Translations under genes and position numbers: made by a program
Shown here: positions 1-13,199 of the stretch, one piece after another
How positions within the stretch are numbered: the stretch's first letter is position 1
How the letters are laid out: every line of letters begins with the position of its first letter
Notes under the pieces: generated by a model
Told to the model about the DNA's origin: nothing
The model's input: the letters and a program-made list of their open reading frames with translations, nothing else
Databases searched by the model: none
Assembly (NCBI GenBank): GCA_000750105.3
Contig: JPHH03000095.1
Span: 17,634 to 81,633, forward strand
DNA length: 64,000 nucleotides
Direction: 5' to 3'
From: Tolypocladium sp. Sup5 PDA-1
Lineage: Eukaryota; Ascomycota; Sordariomycetes; Hypocreales; Ophiocordycipitaceae

Positions 1-13
1 CCCCCCCCCCCCC
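1..13. repeat. poly-C run at window edge
   Basis: Thirteen consecutive C at the very start of the window. It may be a natural homopolymer or an assembly edge. No telomere-type TTAGGG or CCCTAA array adjoins it. Confidence 0.8.
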
Positions 14-40
14 GGCGCCCCCAGCCCACCGAATGTTGCT

Positions 41-631
41 ATGAAGGGGCCTCCCGGGGCCTTCATGGTCCATTTACTCATTTACAGTGGCGCGCCCTTC
101 AAGGACCATTGGGCATACTGGGTGTCCTCTCACGCCAACCCCAAAATCGGAGTTCTGATTCACGCCACCGGAGATGTGAGGAACGGCTTCCAGTTGGAAA
201 TCAAACGCAATAACAACCTTGATCTTACCACCAACGTGCCAACAGAGAGGATCCCATTGCAGTGGGTTAATGCCAAGTTCTTTGACGAGGAGTCAATGCT
301 TAATGGCGGAGTTCGCATAACTGATACTGTACCTGTCTGCGGCTTTGAGGCCAGCATTTTCAAGGTCAAGGCGCCTGGGAAGACGCTCAATACAGTCGAT
401 GATAGGGTAAGTCTCTAACCCAACTTCATCACATACCCAATTGCATGCCTTCTGTGTCCATACCTTGAAGAAGTAGATTCAAACTAATGTGGGGACCTCT
501 AGGTTAATTCTAGCAAGAGAATTACGCAAAGGAACTGCCAGACATGGATTGTTGAGTCTGCCGACCAACTTGTCAAGGACGGCATTCTCCGGAAAGAGGT
601 AGCCGCCTATCTCCATGCAGTCAAGCAGTAG
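41..631 (+). CDS. intact conserved fungal protein of unknown function, two exons
   Basis: The only clearly intact gene. Exon 1 (41-406) and exon 2 (503-631) join in frame across a 96-bp intron to give 164 codons ending in TAG at 629-631. The ATG at 41 opens the frame, but a second ATG at 65 (MVHLLIYSG) fits the start of the fungal family it resembles better: small proteins with a first strand, then HWA(Y/L), a HATG segment and a C-terminal NCQTWIVE motif. All of these are present here (HWAYW near residue 26, HATG near 41, NCQTWIVE in exon 2). That family is of unknown function; a DUF6914-like assignment is from memory and uncertain. Codon use is normal, with many CAN and TGG codons, unlike everything to its right. 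An upstream exon outside the window cannot be excluded. Confidence 0.8.
407..502 (+). other. spliceosomal intron of the first gene
   Basis: Starts GTAAGT and ends CTCTAG. An ACTAAT sequence about 20 bases before the acceptor is a good branch point. The 96-bp length is typical of filamentous ascomycetes. Removing it restores one continuous frame through NSSKRITQRNCQTW. Confidence 0.8.
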
Positions 632-1093
632 GTATCTTGGTGGACTTTGTGGATAATTTCCACCCCAGTACAGGGGAGCGATGGGTTCGGAAAGGGCTTG
701 GAAACGATTATATGCGCGGTTTGCTACTATCGGAATTAACAATACCGGAAGGTGACACATATAAAATACATGCTACTTGGCCAATGTCTTTGAGTCTCAC
801 TATTTGCGCATACCTCCATCTATAGTTGCACACATCATAGGCCTACCGTGGTCTCGTACAAAGTTAAACCTAGCAGCGCCGCAACCTCCCCTAGTTCGAG
901 CTCCATAGAATGTAAGAGTGCTAAGGATCGTAGACTATAGCGCTCGTTAAAGAAGACATCGCAGCTATATAAATCCAGGGCTTGTCCACTCTAGAGTACA
1001 TGTATTGGGATACTAAAGCTGCCCAACCTTGCCCGACGTTGCTAAGAAGGGCTACACCACCCATTCCAACTACCAGTCTGTGAAGTCTTCTTC
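632..1093. other. stretch without a recognised gene
   Basis: Between the intact gene and the next fragment I see no frame I would call a gene. CpA and TpG are still common, so this is normal-composition flank and not RIP-mutated DNA. It probably contains the 3' untranslated region and terminator of the first gene. Confidence 0.5.
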
Positions 1094-1830
1094 TCACTTA
1101 CCGCGCTGCTCTTCTATCGAATCTGACAGAGCGTCAATGGCTTTCTTGGCGTCATTCTGTGGAATGCATCAGGCCGCCCGTGCTGTCGGTAAAGCTGCCT
1201 GATGTACTAGAAGTCGGTTCCCCACGATTTCGTTTGTGCATGGACTTGCTCGTCGCTGATCTGGTCGGACTCGGCTCGTTCAGCCACGTCTCGCGCTTCG
1301 ATAGTGATCCTTCCTAGGCAGGGAATGAGCTTTAGGCTGCGGTAATCCTCGTTTAGGGCGTCAAAGTAGACCGAACGTCAAGTTGATCGGCACGAACCAT
1401 GCCCTCGATACTTTCGCCATGCTTAACATTTAACAAGAGTCCACGGCCGTAGCTTTCGCGACCCCAGGCGATAAAGAAGACGTGAACCGGATTAACCTCT
1501 CCGTCGGTAGACCAGAATTTAATAGACTCCTCGTGCCAGTCCCCTGTCTCAAAGCGCTGGCTCAATCACCGATTCACGAATAGTCATGCAACTCGAATGC
1601 GAGGACCTTGTTCTGTCTTATCCTCTCGGGCTTTACAGGCGACTCCGCGTCTCTAACCGCGTAGTAGCGTTTAACCGCCGCTATGTATTCTTCCTCTGGT
1701 TATATCCCTCTAAGAACGCCCTAAACTATTCCCTTTTAAACCTCGGTAGTATTCTACTAACGCCCTCTTCGCCCTCTCTTACTAGCCGTTATAGCGTCTT
1801 AAAGTAATCCTTAAAGTTAGGAAATAAAAG
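1094..1830 (-). pseudogene. unrecognised coding fragment at the edge of the mutated island
   Basis: Three overlapping minus-strand stretches read as one coding region: EEEYIAAVKRYYAVRDAES (about 1.64-1.70 kb), FETGDWHEESIKFWSTDGEV (about 1.50-1.55 kb) and FDALNEDYRSLKLIPCLGRI (about 1.31-1.37 kb), running to a possible end at 1094-1096. They lie in different frames, so there are small indels or introns. The sequence GTAAGTGA at the low-coordinate end could instead be a splice donor. I do not recognise the family; there is no signal peptide or membrane segment. The upstream (high-coordinate) part has TAG/TAA stops while the downstream part is nearly clean, so RIP damage fades out inside this gene. 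Confidence 0.4.
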
Positions 1831-2114
1831 TATAAACTTCGGTCCGTTACTATGCGATTTAATATACTCTACCTCATATTACCTTATCTTATCGAGTAGT
1901 AATAATATTCCCTGCCTTATTAATAGGCGCGTAGCGTAAATAGCCTATTACTTAAATACCTTAAATATTAGCCTTACTTAGATAGTATTAATAAAGAATA
2001 ATATAAGGTTATAATATTAAATAATATATTAATATAATGCTTATCACCGCTATTAAATAAATATACGACGACGTCGCTATCCTTATTTATCTCTACGTCT
2101 GCGTAGCCGGTACA

Positions 2115-2445
2115 TGTGACGGTTTAGGTTCCTAAGGGATAAACCGGAGGTTTATATTAGTAAGTAGGTTAGGGCGTAGCCATTAAATAGTCTTATCACG
2201 ATAGTAATAGATTAGATATCCTAGATAGTAGATAGTAACTAAGAATATTATAGTAAGTAATAATAAGTATTAAAAGCTAGCGAGGTATCTATGCTATAGT
2301 AAGGAAATTAGGGGGTCCTATATACTAGCGATAGATCGCTGCCGCTCCTAGGGATCGCTATGATCCCTTAGATTGCTATAATCTATAGATTATTAATAAT
2401 CTATAGATCGTTAATAATCTATCTTATAGATCGCACGATCTATTT
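2115..2445 (-). repeat. family-A LTR, truncated, reverse orientation
   Basis: Reverse complement of the last three quarters of the 433-bp LTR of the element at 35392-43361. It starts TGTGACGG (the complement of the LTR end CCGTCACA) and shares the block TTAAAAGCTAGCGAGG. It stops where the family-B LTR begins. No family-A internal sequence is attached on either side, so it is a solo or truncated LTR. Confidence 0.85.
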
Positions 2446-2986
2446 TATTAAGGGAGAACGAACATACTAAAGGCCGAGTGCAACGATCGTCGTATAAGTC
2501 ATAGAGTCAGTCCCTGCCTAAGAAGTTAGCTATTAGTTAGTGATATAAGTCGTCGTGTAAGTTAGTGCGCTACTTAATATATAAGATAAGATAGGTATCC
2601 CTGTGTAAGTTAGAGCGACCGTTGCCGTGTAAGTTAGAGCGACTATCTCCGTATAAGTTAGAATATTAGCATAGCGGCGTATAGTCTATAAATTAGCGCC
2701 TATATAAATAGGTCTTTATATTATATAAGTTAAAGGTAAAGAGGTAAGGAGAGGTAATTATAGCTATTTTAAAAATATAAGAGGAATTAACTAGGATTTT
2801 TTATTATTAAAATCTTAAAAGCTTATAAACGTTATAACTTACGTTAATATATATATAAGGGACTATCTATTTATAGGGATATAGATATCTCTCTTATACT
2901 TATAGACTCGCTAGGCGTCTTAATATTCCTCTACCTTTTTATATTTTCTATTTTTCTAGTTAGGGGTCTATACTAATACCTTAATA
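2446..2986 (-). repeat. family-B 3' LTR (541 bp)
   Basis: Direct repeat of 15145-15711, recognisable over its full length, for example AGTTAGCTATTAGTTAGT and GACTCGCTAGGCGTCTTAAT. It contains a short internal repeat (GTAAGTTAGAGCGAC, about 30-bp spacing) and is slightly shorter than its partner, which carries one extra unit of that repeat. Confidence 0.85.
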
Positions 2987-5900
2987 AACTCCTCCCTACG
3001 CGGGCGCTAACTACCCTTAGGCGGTTATAAATATAAAAGAAAGAAAGAGTAGCCCCTAGTAGATAACCTTATATAAATAAAGCACGAAGGTAATATATAA
3101 TATAGGCAATCCTAGTAATAAGCCTAAACTCTAGCTCTACTAAATTATCTTATTACCTCCTTAACTATAGATAAAAGAAATAATAAAACGAAATAAAGGA
3201 ATATAAGGACTATTTATTTAGCGATATTAGGTCCTCTTAGCTTATAGTATATTAAGCTATAGCTAGTCTACATCCCTTTTAATCTTCTTATATTCTATCC
3301 GCGCTATATTCTCTTCTTATTACCTTATAGTGCGTTTAGCCCTAGAAGGCCTAGCTATAGGGCAAGGGGACTAGGTAAGCGGTAGTAGCTAGTCTTTTAA
3401 ACGCTACTAAGAGTTATAGTTAATAAGCCCTAGTATAGTAGATATAGTATATCCACTATTAAACTTAATAAATAGAATTATAGCGCGTTTCTTAAAGAGT
3501 CTACTAAGCGCGTCTATAAGCTCTATAGTTATAGTATAGCCGCCTCTACCTATTATATATAGCTTATTATCGCCGTTACCCCTATTAGAGCTATTTAAGG
3601 CTATTTATTCCCCTTTAACTCGCTTATAATAGAACTTATTATTAGTATATTCTACCCCTAATATCTAGCTAACTAACTTACTAGAGCGAGAGCTTTAGAA
3701 GTATAATAAGGCATAGATCGATCTAGTATATAAGGTTAGCGGCGAGCTTTAAGTAGACTTATTACTATAGTAATCTAGGTATATTTATCGAATTAAGTTA
3801 TAAGCGCGAGAGTTCCGGAGGTATAATAGGGTATAAATTAGTTTAATATCTAAGTTTAATAGTAAGCCCTAAGTAGACTTATTATTAAAGTAGTCCTAGT
3901 ATATTTATCGAGCTAAGTTATAGGTATTTATCTAAAGATACCTTAGCTAAGGAGTTAGCGTACTAGAGGTTCCTCTTATAAGTACTATCTATTCTCGAGA
4001 TAAAGAAGGTTATACCCTTAGAGTTAGCGTTATTTTATTAAAGGGGTCCTAGCTCGAGCTTATCCTTAATATCTTATATAATATAAATACGCTTCCCTAT
4101 AGTATTATAGGGGGAGACGTAAAGCGCTAAGGAGTCTATAGAACTAGCTATAGTTCTAGGCTTCCGAGATTAATTAATCCCTTAGGGCTCTAGGGAAGTC
4201 TCCTCGATATTCTTATTACTATATAACCTTATTCCCTTTATATTCGATTCCTCTTAATTCTTTAAAGGAGAGATAGTTTCTATTATATATCTTCGCGCTA
4301 GGGTTACTTATAGGGTAGAAAATAAAAGGGGTTAATTACTATAGTTAAACTATATCTTACTAGTATAATATAATTATAGGGATAAGTTATATTTATTAAT
4401 ATCTTAGGGAATAAGTATATACCCTTAATTATAATAAGTAAGGTATTCTAGAGAAAAGGGAAGTATAGGGCTTTAAGTAATACCTTAGTATTATTAAAAT
4501 ACTAGAAGGTAGCGCCCTTATTATACTTAAGCTAGAACTTATTTCCTCCTTTAATTCCGAGCTCGTTAGCTATAATACTTTTAAGGAAGTTAATTATTTA
4601 ATTAAGGAGAGTATTATAGCTATCCTTTCCTTAGCCCTTATAATATATTACCTAATCCTAGAAACGCTATTCCTAGTCTAAGTTAGCCTTACCCTATAAG
4701 AAAGTTATATCTTTCTAAATCCTAAAGCTATATTTAGCTATATTTAGCTAGATTTATATCTTATAGCTATAACTTAATTATTCTATAGACTTAATACTAT
4801 AGGGTTATTATAGCTATATAATTATATTCTTATTATTAGTTTTATAAACTTCTAGGCGTTAGGAAGTATATAAAGTTATAGGGGTAGTTATTTATATATA
4901 GGATCTATCGCTATACCTTAATAACTACTATAAGTCTAGCCTTCCTTCCTTACTTTATAAAGTCTAATACTAGAAGGTTCCCTATCTTCCTATCTTAAAT
5001 AAAGCTTCCTTAGTAATATCTATTACTTATTTTCTTTATAAAGTTAATTAATCCTATATATAAGCGCTACTTATATTATCTATTATAAAGGGGTTTATTA
5101 AATATCTTATTATTACTAGCGACCTTTATATTTAAACTAGGGTATTTCTAAAAGATATCTAATTCTTACTTATTACTTATATAAGTTAAAGTACTATTAT
5201 CTTTTATTATAACTATTATTATATTATTAAGTATTACTATAATATATTCGATCCCTTTTATAAGGGCCTTTATTATTAAGATCGCGGTAAAGTTTAATAT
5301 CTATTCCTTATTACTAGCTTCTATAAGAAAATAATAGATATTTATAAGATAATTACCTTAATACCTATCTTCGGGGAACCTTAATTACTTTTAACCTAGG
5401 CAAAGGCTTATAATATATTATTAAAGTTTATCTTATACTTATCGATTTAAAGTAAATTATATAGCTAATATTCTCGCGCTACTATAAAGGTAGGCTATAC
5501 CTTATATAAAATAGCAAGTACCTCCCTAGCTTCTAGCTTATCTTCCTAGTAAAAGCTCCCTTATCCTCCCTCTAGGATAATATATCTTATATAGCTATTT
5601 AATATATACTTACTTTTATAAAAGAAAATAGCCTTATCTATAAGAAGGGTATTATACTATGCTAAGCTAATATACTCTATATTATACTATACCTCTATTA
5701 TTTAGGCGTAATATAAGGTAATATTATACTTAAAATAGTAAGTAAAGAGTTAGTTTTAAATATTATAGTTAAGGAGAGTAAGCTAATTAAGAGGAAAGGT
5801 TAATCTTTAATATTATTAACTACTTATTAAGATAAGAGGTTATTAATAAAGAGAGAAAGAGTTTATTAATAATAAGCTTATTTTTTATAATAAAATAGCA

Positions 5901-8100
5901 TACTTCTAAATATTATAAGGGAGGGAAGCTTATTAAGTAATATAAGAGAGAGATTAAAGTAGTTTATAAATACTATTTATAAGGTAAAGTACTTAACTCT
6001 TTAATAATAGCTATAGAAGAAGAGTATTTATAAGATATAAAGTATATATTACTTATTAAGAAATAAGCTCGCTCTTATCTTATCTTAGGGAGTCCTATAG
6101 CTAGCTTACTAGTCTTTACTTAAAAATAAGGGTAGTTAATATATACTTAAGTAGCTTAGGTCTAGTTAATATAAGTTTTCGTATAGCTTCTCTTATAATA
6201 ACTATAGGTTTTTAAGTAGCTTCTCTATTAGCTCGTATTATATCTCTTATATCCTTATTAAGTATAGGTATAAAGCTTATATTATTTCTCTTATAATAAG
6301 AGTCCCTTCTTATTATTTACTTATTATATAGAGAGAATTTTCTCCTAGCCCTATAACTTTTAAGTATATAATTTACTAGTCTTTATCTAATATTAAGGCG
6401 CTAAGTATTTTCTTTATATTTATACCTTAATAATACCCCCCTCTTTTTCTTCTAGGCCTTATTAATAAATAATATACTTCTTCTTTTCCTTATACTTTTA
6501 ACTTCTTCCTTTTTTATATCTTTATTAACTCTTTTATTATAGCTAACCTTATAATTAACTTTAAGAAGCTATAGGCTAAGGACCGCGATAAATTACTAGA
6601 CTACTAGGCTCTTATAATAAAGAAGCTTCCTATAATACAGCTTTCCCTTATATTATATATATCTTAGCGAGGTTATACCTCTTTATTAATAAAGCTTAAT
6701 AATAATTATCGTAAAGTAAGGTAATACTATCTATTATAGCCTTTCCTTTACTAACTATAGTCTCTTCTTAGACTTATAGCTATATTAAGACTTAGGTACT
6801 TAGCGGTAATAATATTAATTACCTTAACCTCCTAATCTTTATTAAAGTAGCTTTTCGCGAAGTATAGCTAAAATATACTCCTTATAGGATTCGCTATAAT
6901 ATTAGGGATATAACCTTATTTATTTACTTTATTAAGAAGTACTTTAGTAAGTCTTTCTAGAAGTCCCTTAAGGAACGCGATCTTATCTCTCGCTAAGTTT
7001 ATATCCCTATAGAAACGGTATATCTTATAAGATATTTCTTTAGGTAATTATTTAATTATTAAGAATATATTACTATACTTATTATTACTTCCTTTAACTT
7101 ATATAACTATACTTATTATAGAGGCTATATCTAGGCCTAGTCCTCTTCGGTAATATCTACGCGGGAATATATTATATACCCCTTTTATAAATATATATTT
7201 ATAGAGGGCGTTATAGGGGGCTCTTATATAAATTATATATAGTATTTTACGTAGATAATTATATACGAGTAGTAATATTATTACGGTTATACCCCTATAT
7301 CTTATAAGGATATATATTACTTAAGAGCCTTATTTATAAGGGAAAAGGTAAGCTAAGTAATTCTATAGGTTATTAAGGAATTCGTAAATATAGCTAATAC
7401 CCCTTAAGTCTTATATTATTATCCTTATTTATTTAATCCTCGTTTCGATTATAAAGTACTAGAGTAAGCTAGGCTAGTTAAGATAAGCTCTAGTACCTTA
7501 AGCTAGGGTAGTTTATTAAGGAATGCTAAGAGTATTTAAAAGACTCTTAAGTAAATAGCTAAGGTATATAGTTTAAAGGTAGATTTTAACTAGTATTAAT
7601 AGTCTATTATAATTTTATTAGTAAATAAGTAAGTAAAAAACCTCCTTAATTATCTTTTAATACTTATTACTATCTATTATAGTATAATTATTTCTATAAT
7701 AGAGGTAATAATAATCTTATAGTAATAGTTATCTATTACCCCCTAACTCTTATCTTATTATTATTAAGGGTTAAATACTTATAAAGATTTTTACTCGTCC
7801 TTTTTTTTTCTACCTTCTAAGGTTCGCTATTATCTATTATAATATGCCTATTCCTATAATATATATAGCGACGTCCTTATAGTACTAGCTACCTCCTCCT
7901 TAATTATAAGAACTAGGCTTTAGTAAAAACCTTAGGAATAAAGCTAGCGTAGCTATCTCTCTTTTAATAATAAGTAAATATACTAGAGTTTAATAGTATT
8001 ATACTTATCTTTCTTAGTTTAAGTTAATCGCGGGAGCTATACTTCTAGTAATTAGCGAGGTCCTTTATAAGAAGGGGTAAGTTAGTCTTTACCTCCTTAA
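2987..8100. other. unexplained 5.1-kb interior of element B
   Basis: Extremely TA-rich sequence between the end of pol and the 3' LTR. Plus-strand frames with only TAG/TAA stops can be followed around 5.3-5.9 kb and 6.8-8.0 kb, and a minus-strand frame around 4.9-5.3 kb, but I recognise no domain in any of them. It could be an extra 3' open reading frame of the retrotransposon, a nested second element, or rearranged sequence. No terminal repeats of a nested element were seen. Confidence 0.5.
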
Positions 8101-8119
8101 GTCTCTTTAATACCCTTAT

Positions 8120-11100
8120 CTTTATCTTTATTATTATCTTCTAAGGGAAAATTATTATCTAGCGCTATCGTATAACTAGCGCTTTATAAGACTATCTTAT
8201 CTAACCCTTCTTAAGCTAGGGTTATAAGTAAGTTATTAACTATAGTTTAATTACTCTCTTAGGGGGTCCTTACTAATATAGCGAGTTTATCCTATAATAG
8301 CTAATCGTCTATATCTAATAACTACTAGCTATTAAGCCCTTTAATAAACTTCTTAATATATTCCCTTATAATTATTTTATTAAGTTTAATCCTATTAAGT
8401 ATCTATAGTCTATATATACTAGAAAAAGGGGCTCGAGATATAATATAAAAGGGGCTAGTCTAGCGTATCTATAGCTTTACTACTTATAAGAGATTATTTA
8501 ATCTCCTTATATTATATACTAGGATAAGGTCCCCTAGGTTTAAGGCGTCTTTTTTAATAATATAATAATTTTACTTATTAATCTAGTTTATAAGCTACTT
8601 ATAAAAGGCTATTACTTTTATACAGGCCTTTTTAATATCTTTAGCCTTATAGGCTAGTATCTATATATATGCTTTAAAGAGATCTATTAATAATATAACC
8701 TTATCTTAGTTAATAAGATACTATATAAGATTTTCTACTTTTAGTAATAGAATTAGCTCTTATTTATATATTAGGTAAAAGGGGGATATTTTATATAAGT
8801 AATAGACTATTATATAGTTAGCGAGGACTGCTTAATCGAGTAAACGAAGCTATTTCCCCTTTTACCTTTATATCGCGATTATTTTAGCTATAAAAGAGAC
8901 TAAAATCTAATACTTAACCTTAACTTATAAGTTTACTTTAGGATTATACGCTAAGATTAGGATAACCTTTATACTAAGGCCCTTAAAGATAGTCCTAAAG
9001 TTTAACTTTATCTTAGGCCCCCTATCTATAATAGCTTATACTATAATAATATACTTATAAATAATAAATAACGCGAACTTAATTATTACCCTTATTAATA
9101 GCTTAGGTATTAGTTTAACCTTAACCTACCCTATAAAGTTATAGTAGGCTTTTATTAAGTAAAGGATCCCGTTATTAAAGGGAATATATTAATAATTAAA
9201 GTATACCTTACTTATAGGATATCCTAGAATAGTTAATATTATAAGCTCCTATAGCCTTTAAGGGGTAAATTTCTAATATAGCTCGTATATTATAATAACC
9301 GCTAAGATATTATTCTATAAGGTCTATTACTAATACCTATCCCTTAAGAACTAGTATATAACTTCTCGTCCTTTATAACTAAGCTAAGAGTAATAGCTTT
9401 ATATTAGTTAGGTTTATTCTCTTATATCGTTAATAATAAGTCCTAGTCCTCGTCCTTCTTAGCTTAGGCATACCTATAATTTCTATCCTTTTATAAAGAA
9501 CTTTCTATATCTCTTCTATAGGGCTCTATACTCTATGCTATTTATACTAGATAGTTTCTATAATATCTAGAGGTAATTAGCTATTCTTCGAGACTTATTA
9601 AAGTAAATTCCTTCTAACTTAGTATTAGTAACTATATTAAGGTAAAAGTTAACGAACTCCTCGATATCTCTTTTAGCTACCTTATCTACTATATTAGAAG
9701 GTCCTTCTAGTATATAAGAGAGCCCGTTTATTATATTATTCTTAGTCCTAGCTATATAATAGACTATAAAGTTAAAAAGGAAGATATAGCTAACCTAGCG
9801 AGTAACGAGGGCTCTTAATATATCTTTAATAGCTCCCTTTAACTAATCTATAAGAACCTAGGCATTAGTTTTAAGGGTAAAATAGACTTTATATAAATAG
9901 CTCTATAGCCTCTATAAGGCGTATAAGATAGCCTTATATTCCCTCTTTATTATATTATAGCTACTTTCTAACTTAGACTAATAGCTACTTTTAAATCTAA
10001 CGGGATGCCTTTTCCCTTTAATAACCTATATAAGTATAGCTCCCTATCCCTTTAGGCTAGTATCGTATATTAGAATTACCTCCCTATATCCTTCCCTAAG
10101 GTATAGGTAGATTAGGATTAAGGGCTCGCTAATAGCCTTTTTTAATATATCTATTGCTACTTATTATTCCTTAGCCTAGACCTAGTCTACGCTCTTCTTA
10201 AGTAAGAGGGTAAGCGGCCTCGCTAATTATATAAAGTATCTAATCTAAATTCGATAATATTTAATAATCCTAAGAAAAGACCTTACTTCTATAATATCTT
10301 AATAGCTTATTTACTTAAGGATCTTCTTAATCTTAGATTCTATAGGGCTCTTACCGCTTATATTATAGAGATACCCTATAATCTTAGTAGCTTATTAATA
10401 GAACTATAATTTTATAGTAGAAATTATATACTTAGTAAGTTTAATATTTAAGAGAACTTTATTAAGGTTAGTAAGGTATTCTAAGATATATTTATAGACC
10501 CTTAGTAAGGTTTCCTTATTATTGTATATCTCGTTAAGCCCCTGAACTACTATATTATCTAGAAAAGCTCGGTAAATATATAGAATTAGGTTAAAGAGGA
10601 TATAAATTATAACTCTTATAAACTAGGCTATTAAATTCATTCCTCCTTAAGGGAGTATATATATCCGTAATAGACCTAGGGGTATAGAGAAGGTTATAAG
10701 GTCCTAACTTATCTAGTCTAAGGGAACCTAGTTATATCTAGAGAAGAAATCTAGTAAGGATAAGATCTTATATATTAAGAAGTTATTATTAAATTTATCT
10801 ATACTTAATAAGATAAAGGTATCTCTAATTATAACTTTATTTAACTAGGTTATAGAATTAATTAGTCTAAGCCCTCTATCCTTTTTAATAACTAGAAAGT
10901 AAGGGTTATAGTAAGGGCTATAAGATTCTTTTAGTATCCCTTTATTAAGATAAGACTTTAGAAGCTCGATAACTTTCGCCTCTAAGCCCTAAGGGATAGG
11001 GATATTCCTTACTTACTATACCTTATAGTCTACGGTCTTAATAACTTACGGAGGGGCTATAGCTAAATCGACCTTTCTATATTTTACGAAGTCCTAGGCA

Positions 11101-11200
11101 AGGGTAGCCTCTTAATTAAATAAGAGTTTAAGTAGGATTTCCTTCTCTTTTAGTTAAAAGAACCTATTAACTTAGCCTATAATATTAATAATCTACTCTC
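8120..11200 (-). pseudogene. family-B pol: reverse transcriptase, RNase H region, integrase
   Basis: Read on the minus strand. The reverse transcriptase is plain around 10.9-10.4 kb: a LDFFSRYN block (10731-10754), then a GLLR..LP.G..N..AQF-type block, then FLDN-VVQG in place of the FLDD-V-G catalytic motif (about 10541-10570), where the second Asp reads Asn. A connection/RNase H region follows. The integrase part around 9.3-8.4 kb contains LISAYNPK followed by the Q-V..-HQ block typical of the catalytic-core end. The frame runs on to about 8.12 kb (NNKDKDKGIKET). Stops are all TAG/TAA. The RT type is that of fungal Ty3/Gypsy elements with the D-FSGY-Q signature. I did not locate a protease. 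Confidence 0.7.
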
Positions 11201-13199
11201 TATATAGTTATATTCCCTTTTCTATAGCTAAGAATTTACTAACTAAGTATTCTATAAATAGTCCTTTAGTATTAAGGCAGGCTTTTATAGATTCCTACTT
11301 CTTTATCTTCTAATAGGGGTCTCCCTTAGGAATAGAGCTATTAGAAGGGATATTATTTTTAGGATAAACTTAAACTCCCTTCCTTTTAAAGAGCGTATTA
11401 ACTATAGGACTATTTATTATAGTCTTTTTAACCTAGTCTCTCTTAATAAATTATTATAAACTAATTAGCTCGTCTCTCTTTTCTTTTAGGGTTACTTAAT
11501 ATTACTAAATAGCGCTTTTAATTAATAAGCTCGAGATATCTTACGCGGCTTTATACCTAATTAATAGTATAATCTAATTATCCCTTTCGAGCGGGATATC
11601 CCTTACGAGGATCTCTTAATTAATTATATCTAAGACTAGCGGTTTTATTACTATAAGCTTCCTTCCTTCTTTTAGGAATTCGATTATATTAGCTTTACTA
11701 GGGTTTTCTTATAAGAGCTTATTATTATATTATTACCTAATAGGTCCTGCCGCTAGAGTAATAATCTAGATTATCCCTATCTAATAACGAATATATATAT
11801 CCCCGTTCCTCGGTAAGTAATTAAATATTAGTTAGGTTACGTAAATAAATAGCATTCCTAAGATTAGAGGCATTAGTATACTATTAAGTAAGATATAAAG
11901 GCGGATAGGCATCTAGGCGCTACCTATATATAGGTTCGTCGTTACTTCTCTATATATCTTAATAGGGTTGCTAGAGTATAACCTTATAGACGCGGTAATT
12001 AGCGTAATCTTAAGATTATATACTTCTATATATCTCTTACTAATTAAGTTTCCCTTAGAGCTAGAGTTAACTAGTGCGCTTAGCGGTAGCGCTAAGGATA
12101 ATCCTAACCTAACTTATATCCTTAGTAAGTCTTATATATACTTTAATAAGCATCCTTATAATATAACTATAATTACTAGAGGTACTAGGACTATATTTAC
12201 CTTAGGCCCCATAGCCTCTTAGCTTTTATAGATATATTTAGCTATCCCTAAAAGTTTAGTACTATAGATTAAATATACTATCTCCGTAGGTTTATAAAAA
12301 TAGGTTTCTTCTTTATCTCTTATAGAGCTTAGGTTAATATTAGATAGTTACCTCTCTATATAGGCTATTATAGCGTTATAGATAAAGATATTAAGCCTCT
12401 CCCTTAACTTATCTAGTAAGGACCCTATATAATTAGCGTTTTAAGGGATAAAGGCTATAGTAGTAATCCTACTAGGCTTTATCTTGCCCTTTTCCTTAGT
12501 TTCTCGCCGAACTTCTTCTACCCCTTTAGCCCTATTAATATAAGAGTCTCCGATTATCTATCTAAGTTATAGTATATACTTAACTAGGTCGTTAAGCGGT
12601 ATCGGGACCTTCTTATATATAACTTCTTATATAATACTCTCGAGGAAGTATTTATACTTTAACTCTAGGTTAAAGTAAGGTTTAAAGTATATAAGTACCT
12701 TTACTATCCTATCGGCACTATTTATCTTTTCGGTCCCTTATAGTATTTCTAAGTTAGGGATAAATAGCGGGTTTAGGATTAGGACTATACGGGCCGGTAG
12801 TACTATTTATTCACGAGCTTCTTCGCCCTCCTATCTTTATCTCTTTCGATTATACTCTATAGTATCTACGCTAATAGTAGCGGTATAGATAGCTTCCCCC
12901 TTATCTTAGACTAATTCTAGGTCCTTCCTAAAGATAATTATAGAGGTCTTACTCGCCCTTATATCCCGCTTACGCTAAGAGGTAATATTAGCGGTTTCGA
13001 GTAGTTTAGGGCTCTATATAGCCCTTAAACGGCTTATTATAAACTTATTAAGGATCTCTTTTTCTTTAAAGGTTAGCTCCTAGTCTAGCTACTAACTTAA
13101 GGGTAGCTACTTAGCCAATAAGATAAGGGGAGAGGTAAAGTACTCTAGGTAAGCCTCGATCTAGTAAATTACTAGTTATTAAATATAAGTACTATAAGC

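Noticed and set aside
1586..1807. 73-codon plus-strand open frame
   Set aside because: The minus strand here reads as a charged coding stretch (EEEYIAAVKRYYAVRDAES) belonging to the fragment at 1094-1830, so the plus-strand frame is its shadow.
2200..2450. Palindrome-like AATCTATAGATTATTAATAATC repeats considered as a CRISPR or hairpin array
   Set aside because: They are part of the family-A LTR and recur in all its copies. There is no spacer/repeat structure, and the organism is a eukaryote.
11968..12222. 84-codon open frame on the plus strand inside element B
   Set aside because: It runs antisense to the retrotransposon gag-pol region, has composition typical of TA-rich noise and no domain. 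Treated as a chance frame.
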